From the IMG/VR virus record IMGVR_UViG_3300021364_000018, positions 1 through 64,000 of that record: DNA of 64,000 nt, one strand, 5' to 3'. This document shows positions 50,536 to 57,927 of the stretch, in pieces. Position numbers and translations under genes: made by a program. How positions within the stretch are numbered: position 1 is the first letter of the stretch; the number at the start of each line of letters is the position of its first letter. This DNA is from a virus. The notes under the pieces were generated by a model. That model worked only from the letters and a program-made list of their open reading frames with translations. It searched no databases and was not told the DNA's origin.

Positions 50536-51067
50536 TTTTCTTCACTGCTACGCCAACACCCTTACTTCCGTCTGGCATAGTCACATTACGATAATATATT
50601 ACAACTTCTCCTAATTGTTTGATGTATCTTTTTAACTCTTGCATATCTTCTGCCATTACTTTGTAATCACCGATAGACGATGCAACGAACAATATCTCGC
50701 CATTGTTCTGTTCTTTCATTTCATCTAAGAATCTATCTAAGTATGTATACCCAACAGGCCAATCTGGATTTTCTCTCTCTGATAAATCACATGCTTTTGG
50801 TCGTTTGAGTTCTTCTGCACCATTCTCATCATATCTCTTAGGTTCGAATGATATTGATTTCTTACAAGGGTTTACAATCTTTGCTTCTGATACAACATAC
50901 CATGTTGGTGCTGTCAATTGAACCGGTCTCGGCAAATCAGGTTGCATGATGTCAATCTTTATTGGTTTTGATACTATTTCTACCTTTTTTGTTGGTAGAA
51001 GTGAACATCCACTAATTGTTATCAGTAGACTCAGGAACAGTAAGTTTATATAATTCTTCTGTATCAT
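50516..51067 (-). CDS. Outer-membrane lipoprotein, candidate o-spanin
   Basis: 183 aa. Signal peptide with lipobox LLFLSLLITISGCSLL (Cys 21). A Pro-rich periplasmic segment (VEIVSKPIKIDIMQPDLPRP) follows, then a globular part with ELKRYIKQLGEVVIYYRNVT. It overlaps the inner-membrane coiled-coil protein by 56 nt in a different frame, as Rz/Rz1 pairs do. It is longer than a typical Rz1; similar lipoproteins occur in marine myoviruses. Confidence 0.72.
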   Translation of the reverse strand: MIQKNYINLLFLSLLITISGCSLLPTKKVEIVSKPIKIDIMQPDLPRPVQLTAPTWYVVSEAKIVNPCKKSISFEPKRYDENGAEELKRPKACDLSERENPDWPVGYTYLDRFLDEMKEQNNGEILFVASSIGDYKVMAEDMQELKRYIKQLGEVVIYYRNVTMPDGSKGVGVAVKKNESDSN

Positions 51068-51401
51068 CTTCTAGACCCTCCATAACTGCTTCACTTGCAT
51101 TGTTAAATCTTAATTCAATCATTCCAGGTTTCTTTAGAGCAAGTAAATCTAAATTATGTCTACTGAATATCGCAAGATATTCTGCTTTCTCCTGTTCAAT
51201 CTCTGCATTCTTTCTACTCATGTTCATGAGTGCCTTACCTTGTTTCTCGTAAGACTCTTTAAGAGCGTTCATCGCTTCTTTTTGTTCTTCTACTGCATAC
51301 TCTAACTTTGCATTATTATCTTTCAGTGTTAGATTTTCCTGATAGAGATAATAACCCCCTAGTCCGAGCACAAGTATAATACCTATAAACATTTGATTCA
51401 T
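51012..51401 (-). CDS. Inner-membrane coiled-coil protein, candidate i-spanin
   Basis: 129 aa. N-terminal membrane anchor (MFIGIILVLGLGGYYLYQE), then a coiled coil at about residues 24-75 (KLEYAVEEQKEAMNALKESY) and a C-terminal HNLDLLALKKPGMIELRFN segment typical of phage Rz-like proteins. With the overlapping lipoprotein it would span the periplasm and fuse the membranes at lysis. Confidence 0.75.
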   Translation of the reverse strand: MNQMFIGIILVLGLGGYYLYQENLTLKDNNAKLEYAVEEQKEAMNALKESYEKQGKALMNMSRKNAEIEQEKAEYLAIFSRHNLDLLALKKPGMIELRFNNASEAVMEGLEDDTEELYKLTVPESTDNN

Positions 51402-51697
51402 AGTTCATCTCCATACTCATAGTCTTCTATGATATAATTCAACCCAGCGGAACTTCTATACTCGACAACTTTGTCGTCTTCATCTTTGAACTTTAGATGT
51501 TTCTCTTTCTGAGTAATTATTTTCTTTGCAATATAGGTTCTATCGTCTGCATCGCCCCATTCTTTGTTGAATGATACAGTAACTTTATATCGAGTGATGA
51601 ATAAATCTTTTACCCATATCGCAAATTTCTTCAGCATTCCTACCCACCATATAAAGATAGATGCAAGAATACTCCTGACTTTATTTAAAAACTTCAT
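51398..51697 (-). CDS. Small membrane-associated protein
   Basis: 99 aa. N-terminal hydrophobic/amphipathic helices (ILASIFIWWVGMLKKFAIWV) and a soluble charged part (RTYIAKKIITQKEKHLKFKD). It precedes the spanin-like genes with a 4-nt overlap, a possible place for a lysis function, but no holin family is recognised. The ATG lies 5 nt after ACTAAATA. Confidence 0.72.
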   Translation of the reverse strand: MKFLNKVRSILASIFIWWVGMLKKFAIWVKDLFITRYKVTVSFNKEWGDADDRTYIAKKIITQKEKHLKFKDEDDKVVEYRSSAGLNYIIEDYEYGDEL

Positions 51698-51702
51698 AAA
51701 AC

Positions 51703-51710
51703 TATTTAGT
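51703..51710 (-). promoter_or_regulatory. Late-promoter-like ACTAAATA
   Basis: ACTAAATA on the minus strand; predicted +1 is the A of the ATG at 51697. It overlaps the stop of the HAD gene. Confidence 0.3.
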
Positions 51711-52215
51711 CGTTATTTCTAAGAGACTTTAGAATCTCAATAGTGTTCTTAGCACTAGTATGAACGATACCTATACCCCCTGCTTCATTCCATGCATCGA
51801 TGTTCTTTTGTCTATCATCGATAAGAACAGAACCTTCGAAAGCATACGCCGCTTTCTGAGTACCTGTGAATGTGCAAGTGACAGGAATAGTTGGGTCGAC
51901 ATATCTTTTCACCCATTCATTCTTATCATATACTACTAACTCTCTGTTGACTTCACCAGCGGCAGTCAATATCTCCCATGGTGTCTCACAATGTCTGACA
52001 TATGCAAGTAAATCATACATATCGACCATTGGAGGTAGATTCGCAAAGAGTCTCTTGTTTGTTAGTTCTTCTTTTCTTAGGTCATATGTTGTATGACCCT
52101 CAGAATCATTAGTAAGTGGTTCACCCAAATACTGTGGCATCTCAACACCTCTTAGAAAGTCGGCAAGAACACCGTCCATATCTAAGAATATTCTTTTTAC
52201 TTTTCCTTTCATCAT
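51706..52215 (-). CDS. HAD phosphatase, 5'(3')-deoxynucleotidase-like
   Basis: 169 aa from the ATG at 52215 (MMKGKVKRIFLDMDGVLADF); the longer frame start lies upstream of the promoter -10 and is rejected. Motif I is LDMDGVLADF, the helical cap contains LPPMVDMYDLLAYVRHCETP, ILTAAGE is motif II, and SVLIDDRQKNIDAWNEAGGI is motif IV. These features fit the NT5C family, which removes phosphate from deoxynucleotides. It sits two genes from an HExxH protein. Confidence 0.83.
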   Translation of the reverse strand: MMKGKVKRIFLDMDGVLADFLRGVEMPQYLGEPLTNDSEGHTTYDLRKEELTNKRLFANLPPMVDMYDLLAYVRHCETPWEILTAAGEVNRELVVYDKNEWVKRYVDPTIPVTCTFTGTQKAAYAFEGSVLIDDRQKNIDAWNEAGGIGIVHTSAKNTIEILKSLRNND

Positions 52216-52221
52216 GTGGTT

Positions 52222-52251
52222 ATTATATGAAAAAATTGGGGTCATTGTCAA
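52222..52251 (-). promoter_or_regulatory. sigma70-like promoter for the HAD gene
   Basis: Perfect TTGACA (52251-52246), 18-bp spacer with a T6 run, perfect TATAAT (52227-52222). Predicted +1 is the A of the ATG at 52215. The -35 lies inside the end of the preceding gene. Confidence 0.72.
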
Positions 52252-52546
52252 GTGTTTTCTCTAGTAGATATGCTTCATGTTCGCATATATTTTCACCGTT
52301 TAACACTTGTTTGGCGTGAACCATTTCGTGTGCAAGTGTGACATATCTATCATCGTTCATTCTGACATAAATGTTGAGATATGTTTTGTCTTCTAATACT
52401 CTAGGGTGTTCTATTAAACCCTGTTGTTTGAATGAAGGAGGGAGACGCTTAATATCTAATACACAATTGTGATGGTCGATTTTAAGTTTCTTTGAGTATT
52501 CGACTGCTTTGTTTAAAAGGTCTTTATACTTACAATATATCTCCAT
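52223..52546 (-). CDS. HExxH metallopeptidase-like protein
   Basis: 107 aa. RYVTLAHEMVHAKQVLNGEN near residue 68 is the zinc-binding H-E-x-x-H with a downstream CEHEAYLLEKTLD that supplies a third ligand. This is the minimal zincin (SprT/WLM-like) layout. Related small proteins occur in cyanophages. It ends within the promoter of the HAD gene. Whether it cleaves a protein is unknown. Confidence 0.78.
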   Translation of the reverse strand: MEIYCKYKDLLNKAVEYSKKLKIDHHNCVLDIKRLPPSFKQQGLIEHPRVLEDKTYLNIYVRMNDDRYVTLAHEMVHAKQVLNGENICEHEAYLLEKTLDNDPNFFI

Positions 52547-52559
52547 TCTCTCTCATAAT

Positions 52560-52718
52560 CTAATCTTTATCCAAATCATCGTAATAGTATTCGTCTATCT
52601 TCTCACCTGTAAAAATACATTTCAAAGGTTTGTGTTCTTCGATATCGAAATCTTCTGATTTTGCTTTAACTTCAATTTCAACATCATGTTCTTCACAATA
52701 GTAAACTAGTCTAATCAT
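52560..52718 (-). CDS. Small acidic protein
   Basis: 52 aa (MIRLVYYCEEHDVEIEVKAK, then FDIEEHKPLKCIFTGEKIDE, then YYYDDLDKD). Overlaps the upstream gene by 8 nt. The C-x(n)-H-x(n)-C spacing could bind zinc. Unknown function. Confidence 0.7.
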   Translation of the reverse strand: MIRLVYYCEEHDVEIEVKAKSEDFDIEEHKPLKCIFTGEKIDEYYYDDLDKD

Positions 52719-52980
52719 ATTTGGGTATATACTCCTCTTCGTGTTTGATTAATTTCCATAATGATTCGAAGGACTTTTTCTTACCTTCTCTTTCACCTTC
52801 ATCAACAAGAACACCATATGGTAGTGGGTGTTTTGCATCTTTTTGTTTAAAGTCTAAACCTTGCGTATATATTCTAACTTCGTTGAGTTGATTATCAATA
52901 GACTTAAACAAGTGCTTATATCTCTCACATATGACATCTTGGTCTTTCTCTGCTGGAAGATATAAGTAAAACTTTCTCAT
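52711..52980 (-). CDS. Hypothetical protein
   Basis: 89 aa (FYLYLPAEKDQDVICERYKH, then GLDFKQKDAKHPLPYGVLVD). One-base overlap with the glutaredoxin gene. No family recognised. Confidence 0.74.
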   Translation of the reverse strand: MRKFYLYLPAEKDQDVICERYKHLFKSIDNQLNEVRIYTQGLDFKQKDAKHPLPYGVLVDEGEREGKKKSFESLWKLIKHEEEYIPKYD

Positions 52981-53204
52981 TACTTATTAGTGTGCCATTC
53001 GAGTAGGTTATCATACCCACCGATTGCAGTGCCATCGATTCTGATTTGTGGAAAAGTTCTTGCAGTTGGGAACTGTTCAAAGAGTTCTTCTCTTGTAAAG
53101 TCCTCATCTAACATCTTATATTCAAATTCATACCCTTGTTGTTCACAAAGCGCTTTCGCTTTTACACAATAAGGACATGACGGTTTACTAAAAATCTCAA
53201 TCAT
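52980..53204 (-). CDS. nrdC: Glutaredoxin
   Basis: 74 aa. FSKPSCPYCVKAKALCEQ contains the C-P-Y-C active site at residues 10-13; TFPQIRIDGTAIGGYDNL is the cis-Pro and Gly-Gly glutathione-binding part. It reduces ribonucleotide reductase disulfides. nrdB and nrdA lie just upstream in the same direction, the standard context of T4 nrdC-like genes. T4 nrdC is 87 aa. Confidence 0.92.
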   Translation of the reverse strand: MIEIFSKPSCPYCVKAKALCEQQGYEFEYKMLDEDFTREELFEQFPTARTFPQIRIDGTAIGGYDNLLEWHTNK

Positions 53205-53368
53205 AATATATGTTTCTCCCTGTCTTTCTTTGCAGTATATATTGTTCCTGTCTTACGACCATAATAAGGTTCTCTTTCGAGACCCTTGGTTCCTTCTGTA
53301 TTGAATAGTAATAGTATCAAACAAAAGATACTAACTATTAATGCAAATGTTAAAAGTATCGCCTCCAT
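53201..53368 (-). CDS. Small membrane protein
   Basis: 55 aa from the ATG at 53368 (MEAILLTFALIVSIFCLILL), which overlaps the previous stop as TAATG; an earlier in-frame ATG is less likely. One transmembrane helix and a basic tail. Ends with a 4-nt overlap into glutaredoxin. Function unknown. Confidence 0.72.
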   Translation of the reverse strand: MEAILLTFALIVSIFCLILLLFNTEGTKGLEREPYYGRKTGTIYTAKKDREKHIL

Positions 53369-53562
53369 TATGAGTTGATACCCTCTACCCAATTCTCAGC
53401 AGTGTTCTCTGCATAAACCTCTGAGTGATTGTGAACCTTTTTTGTTGCTTCGAATTCTGTTCCTTTAAATACATCAACTTCGAAACCCAAAGGTGTGCTA
53501 TAGACTTTCGCCATTCTATCACCTTTCTGATATTGATGTAATATTTCTCTTTCTTTTGTCAT
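53368..53562 (-). CDS. Small hypothetical protein
   Basis: 64 aa (MTKEREILHQYQKGDRMAKV, then GFEVDVFKGTEFEATKKVHN). Overlaps nrdB by 4 nt and the next gene by one base. Probably co-expressed with ribonucleotide reductase. No function known. Confidence 0.74.
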   Translation of the reverse strand: MTKEREILHQYQKGDRMAKVYSTPLGFEVDVFKGTEFEATKKVHNHSEVYAENTAENWVEGINS

Positions 53563-54656
53563 AATTTAAAGTCCGCAAATGTGTCATCACTGACATCTTG
53601 TTTTATACCCCCAATGACATAAGATTCAATCTCTGTTTCTTGGGGTGCATTCTGTAATCCTCTACTATTGAACCAATGTTTAGTCCATGGCAGTGGGTTA
53701 TTGGCACTTGAAATATCATAGATAGGATTCAACCCTATAGCTCTCAAGCGCTTGTTTGCAATGTATTCTACATATTGACCGAGTAAAGGTACTGATAGTC
53801 CAATCATTGAACCTTCTTTGAATAGAAACTCTGCCCATTCTTTCTCCTGTGCAACTGCATCTTCATACATTGCATAAACTTCTTTCTCACAATCTTTCAT
53901 GACCTTGTTCATCATCTTGTCATTCTCTTGATTTTTATATGCTTTGAGAATATGTTGTGATACTGCAAGGTGTTGTGCTTCATCTCTAGCGATGAATGAT
54001 ATAATCTTTGCTGAACCTTCCATGAGTTTTAACTCACCGAATCCGAAACTACATGCGAATGACACAAAGAATCGTATACCTTCTAAGATGTTGACTGATA
54101 TCAATGCGAGATATAATGCTTTATATAATTCGTATTCGTCTACTTTGAGACCTAATAGTTTTCTACGACCCAACTCAATGAACTTGTCATACTTCTCTGT
54201 TACCATCTCTGCTCTCTTAATGATTGCAGGTTCATCTATAATTGTGTCAAATATATCACTAGGGTCTGCATAAACATTCTTTATAATATGTGTATAACTT
54301 CTACTATGAATTGTCTCCATGAAGTCCCATGTAATAATACAAGACTCTAGTTCAGGTAGGGTGACAAATGGTAAGAATGCTATGGATGGCGCCCTACCTT
54401 GAACTGAGTCAAGTAAAGTTTGATATCTTAGATTTGATGTAAAGATATGTTTTTGTGCATCATTCAGTTGTAGATAGTCTGACCTATCTTTCTGTAATGA
54501 TACTTCTTCTGGTCTCCAAAAGAAACCTAATTGTGTTTGTGTAAGTTTGTCAAAGATAGGATATTTGAACTCATCAAATCTTTGAGTATTTAACTCTTCG
54601 CCAAAGAATATCTTGTTCTTTGTGAAGTCTACATTTTTCTTATTGAATACTGTCAT
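53559..54656 (-). CDS. nrdB: Ribonucleotide reductase class Ia, beta subunit
   Basis: 365 aa. Di-iron and radical motifs are in order: ITWDFMETIHSRSYTHI near residue 110 (E, H, and the radical Tyr), LEGIRFFVSFACSFG near 190, and ISFIARDEAQHLAVS near 222 with E and H. KEWAEFLFKEGSMIGLSVPL follows. The last residues DTFADFKL fit the R1-docking tail. It makes the tyrosyl radical for dNTP synthesis. Preceded by an ACTAAATA signal and the oxygenase gene. Confidence 0.95.
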   Translation of the reverse strand: MTVFNKKNVDFTKNKIFFGEELNTQRFDEFKYPIFDKLTQTQLGFFWRPEEVSLQKDRSDYLQLNDAQKHIFTSNLRYQTLLDSVQGRAPSIAFLPFVTLPELESCIITWDFMETIHSRSYTHIIKNVYADPSDIFDTIIDEPAIIKRAEMVTEKYDKFIELGRRKLLGLKVDEYELYKALYLALISVNILEGIRFFVSFACSFGFGELKLMEGSAKIISFIARDEAQHLAVSQHILKAYKNQENDKMMNKVMKDCEKEVYAMYEDAVAQEKEWAEFLFKEGSMIGLSVPLLGQYVEYIANKRLRAIGLNPIYDISSANNPLPWTKHWFNSRGLQNAPQETEIESYVIGGIKQDVSDDTFADFKL

Positions 54657-54662
54657 GGTTGT

Positions 54663-55634
54663 CTATTTAGTCGCCTCTCGTTCCATTTTCTTTTCGTCTA
54701 ATTCAATATCATCATAATTATTTACAAACTCTTTTAAATTACCCATTGCTTGAATATTTTTGTAGTGACCATTGAAATTTCTAAATGCATCTAATTGTCT
54801 ACATTGAATTTCGTTTGTGTTCATATATTTGTGTTTTCTAGCATCTAACTCTAATGCTTGTATGGGAGGGGCAGTTGCAACATTTCTACTTTTTGCATAA
54901 TTAAAACCTTCTATATGTTGCATCTTACTAAATCTATTGAACCAATGAATGAACATATGATAACTGTAATCGCCTAACAGATAGTCTCTCCAATGTGGAA
55001 TATTAGGACCTTGATAGAGAAGTAAATCACCTGGTTCTAGAGATATCGACTTACAATTATTCTTTAGTCTTTCTCTCTGACTCAGGTCTTGCGACTCACC
55101 CTTGACTGTTTCTGGTGACTCGTCAACATAATTCTTATCGTTTCTCACCCATATCTTCCAAGGTGTATTATCATCTGTTTGATAATCTAAACATAATGTT
55201 CCACTGACTTCACATGATGGTCTATCTAAATGTGACCCTAAGTATGCACCTCTAACATATTTTCTTGTATATGAATATGTTTCTACTAATTCCATGTCAA
55301 AGAAACTTTCTAACTTCTTCGTCAAGTAAGAGTGCATTGCGACACCCTGTGGTGTGCAATAACCCCCATGCGATTTACCTATTGATGACTGAGGATTATC
55401 GAATGTTATGTCTTTTGTTTCATGAAGCATGAAACCCTTTTCAGGTGCATTCTCATCTACTCGCCACATATCCATCGCCATCTCTATAATGTCTTTGGGT
55501 ATGAAGTTCTTTAAGACAACATATCTGTCTTTCATAAACTTCCATGTTTCAGGTGTAGTTGTGCCTCTAGAGTTTTTTACATCTGGATTCGTATTTCTTA
55601 TATGAACAGTTTTATTCTCAAATGGCACAGGCAT
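54663..55634 (-). CDS. 2OG-Fe(II) oxygenase between nrdA and nrdB
   Basis: 323 aa from the ATG at 55634 (MPVPFENKTVHIRNTNPDVK), chosen for GAGGAA 8 nt upstream; in-frame ATGs further upstream exist. GAYLGSHLDRPSCEVSGTLC near residue 130 gives the H-x-D, and GDLLLYQGPNIPHWRDYLLG near 205 the distal His; YSYHMFIHWFNRF ends the domain. It overlaps nrdA by 17 nt and lies 6 bp from nrdB, so it is made together with the reductase. Substrate unknown. Confidence 0.82.
   Translation of the reverse strand: MPVPFENKTVHIRNTNPDVKNSRGTTTPETWKFMKDRYVVLKNFIPKDIIEMAMDMWRVDENAPEKGFMLHETKDITFDNPQSSIGKSHGGYCTPQGVAMHSYLTKKLESFFDMELVETYSYTRKYVRGAYLGSHLDRPSCEVSGTLCLDYQTDDNTPWKIWVRNDKNYVDESPETVKGESQDLSQRERLKNNCKSISLEPGDLLLYQGPNIPHWRDYLLGDYSYHMFIHWFNRFSKMQHIEGFNYAKSRNVATAPPIQALELDARKHKYMNTNEIQCRQLDAFRNFNGHYKNIQAMGNLKEFVNNYDDIELDEKKMEREATK
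54664..54671 (-). promoter_or_regulatory. Late-promoter-like ACTAAATA before nrdB
   Basis: ACTAAATA on the minus strand, 7 nt before the nrdB ATG; overlaps the stop codon of the upstream oxygenase gene. Confidence 0.25.
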
Positions 55635-57927
55635 CGCAATCTTCCTCACTATCATCATATTGAGACATCACATTAGCGGCGTCTTCAACAGCGCTTGGTT
55701 TATCTTCAACAACATCTTCTACTTTACCATCCATTGTGTTCTGATAATAAGATGTTTTCCAACCATACTTATATGTATTCAATAAATCTTTTGCCATAAC
55801 TGATACAGGAACTTCATTGTTCTCATAGTTCTCTGGATTATAAGACCAGTTTCCTGATATCGCTTGGTCAAAGAATTTCTGCATAACTGCAACTACATTG
55901 ATATACCCTGTATTGTCTTTCATATCCCATAAAAGAGTGTATGCATTCTTTAAGTGAGAGTATTGTGGCACAATCTGTTTCAGTGTACCTTTCTTACTCT
56001 TCTTAACTGACAAGTAATCTCTAGGTGGTTCGATACCGTTTGTTGCATTGGACACAACACTTGACGATTCACTTGGCATTTGTGCTGTGAGTGTCGAGTG
56101 TCTCAACCCATGAACTTGAATATCTTTTCTTAGTTTCTCCCAATCACAATAGTATTTTGGTTCTACTAATTCATCTACTTCTTTCTTGTAATGGTCAATC
56201 GGCAATTTACCTTCTGCATATTTTGTTCTATCAAAGTATGTGCATTCACCTTTCTGTTCTGCAATCTTATTAGATGACTTTAACAGATAGTATTGAAATC
56301 TCTCTGTTAGTTCATGAACTAATTTCCATGCAATTGGGTCGTCATACTTGACTTTGTTCTTTGCGAGAAAATGTGCAAGACCGATATACCCAATACCAAG
56401 ACTTCTTCTTGCGAGTGTTGACCTCTCAGCAGCAGGAACAGGATACTCCTGATAATCTATCAGTTCTTCTAACCCTCTGACTGCAAGGTCGCATACTTCT
56501 TCTAGTTCAGAATCTTTTACTATACCCACATTGATAGCAGACAAGATACATAATGCAATCTCACCTTCACCATCAATGTGTTGAATAGGGTCTGTTGGGA
56601 GTGTAATTTCTTGACAAAGATTACTCATGTTAACTTTGTCTAAGAAACTACTATGCGAATTACAATGGTCAATATTCATAATATAAATTCTGCCAGTCTC
56701 CGCTCTTTCTTTTAGTAATTCTGTAATTAACTCCCTAGCACCTATTTTAGTTTTTGGAATTGAAGTCGCTCTTTCGTATTTCTCGTAGAGTTCATCAAAC
56801 TCACTTGTTCCAAACTTGTCGTATAAATCAGGCACATCATTAGGACTGAACAATGTAATGTCTTCATTCTGTAAAAACCTCTTATAAAATAATTCACTTA
56901 ATTGTATAGAGTAATCTAGTTTTCTTACTCTGTTGTCTTCTGTCCCCTTGTTGTTTTTGAGGACGATGATGTCTTCAATTTCTTGATGCCAGATTGGAAA
57001 GTGAACAGTAGCTGACCCACCTCTGACGCCGTTTTGAGTGCAACATCGTACCGTTGATTCAAATTTTTTAAGGAAAGGGATAACTCCAGTATGCTGAACT
57101 TCACCTCCTCTAATTTTTGACCCAATACCTCTAACTCTTCCTGCATTGATTCCAATGCCTGCTCGTTGTGCAACATATCTTCCTATCGCCATGTCTGATG
57201 AAAAGATTGAATCAAGCGTATCGTCTGTGTCGACTAATACACATGATGCAAACTGTTTTAAAGGTGTTCTTACACCCGCCATAATAGGAGTGGGTATGTT
57301 TATCTTAAACTGACTAATAGCATCATAATACTTCTTGATGAATTCTAGTCTATCACTCCCATAATCTCTAAACAATGTCATAGCAATTAACATATACATG
57401 AATTGTGGTGTTTCAAAGATTGCACCATTACTTCTATCTTGCACAAGGTATTTGTCTACAACCTGTTGGAGACCTGCATATGTGAAATCTAAATCTCTAC
57501 TATGTCTTAGATATGAATCTAACTTAGCGTATTCTTCTTCACTATACAGTTTTAGTAGTTCGCCTGTGTATAATCCTTTTTCTACATTACGCTCTACTAA
57601 ATCTTTTAAATTCGGATAAATCTCTGAGTCTTTCCATTTTGTGTTAAAGACCTGTTTCTGAACTGCAAATAACAATAATCTAGCAGCAACAAATTGATAG
57701 TTCGGTGATTCTAATGATATCAGGTCACTGGCACTTTTGACAAGTATCTTTTGTATCTCTTGGGTTGTAATGCCATCATAAAATTGTAGACCACTATTCA
57801 TCTCTACGAGTGACTCTGATACACCTGTAATACCTCTACAGGACTTTTCTACCATTCTATGAATCTTATCTAAATCAATACTGACTTTCGAACCATCTGA
57901 CTTTATAACTTTTATATCTGAATTCAT
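55618..57927 (-). CDS. nrdA: Ribonucleotide reductase class Ia, alpha subunit
   Basis: 769 aa. An N-terminal ATP-cone (IKVIKSDGSKVSIDLDKIHR) precedes the barrel. QFASCVLVDTDDTLDSIFSS near residue 226 has the first redox Cys, MSNLCQEITLPTD near 433 the substrate-site Asn/Cys/Glu trio, and LTAQMPSESSSVVSNATNG near 615 the phosphate-binding loop. The C-terminal CDACAI is the redox pair reduced by glutaredoxin. Overlaps gp61 by 4 nt. Confidence 0.95.
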   Translation of the reverse strand: MNSDIKVIKSDGSKVSIDLDKIHRMVEKSCRGITGVSESLVEMNSGLQFYDGITTQEIQKILVKSASDLISLESPNYQFVAARLLLFAVQKQVFNTKWKDSEIYPNLKDLVERNVEKGLYTGELLKLYSEEEYAKLDSYLRHSRDLDFTYAGLQQVVDKYLVQDRSNGAIFETPQFMYMLIAMTLFRDYGSDRLEFIKKYYDAISQFKINIPTPIMAGVRTPLKQFASCVLVDTDDTLDSIFSSDMAIGRYVAQRAGIGINAGRVRGIGSKIRGGEVQHTGVIPFLKKFESTVRCCTQNGVRGGSATVHFPIWHQEIEDIIVLKNNKGTEDNRVRKLDYSIQLSELFYKRFLQNEDITLFSPNDVPDLYDKFGTSEFDELYEKYERATSIPKTKIGARELITELLKERAETGRIYIMNIDHCNSHSSFLDKVNMSNLCQEITLPTDPIQHIDGEGEIALCILSAINVGIVKDSELEEVCDLAVRGLEELIDYQEYPVPAAERSTLARRSLGIGYIGLAHFLAKNKVKYDDPIAWKLVHELTERFQYYLLKSSNKIAEQKGECTYFDRTKYAEGKLPIDHYKKEVDELVEPKYYCDWEKLRKDIQVHGLRHSTLTAQMPSESSSVVSNATNGIEPPRDYLSVKKSKKGTLKQIVPQYSHLKNAYTLLWDMKDNTGYINVVAVMQKFFDQAISGNWSYNPENYENNEVPVSVMAKDLLNTYKYGWKTSYYQNTMDGKVEDVVEDKPSAVEDAANVMSQYDDSEEDCDACAI

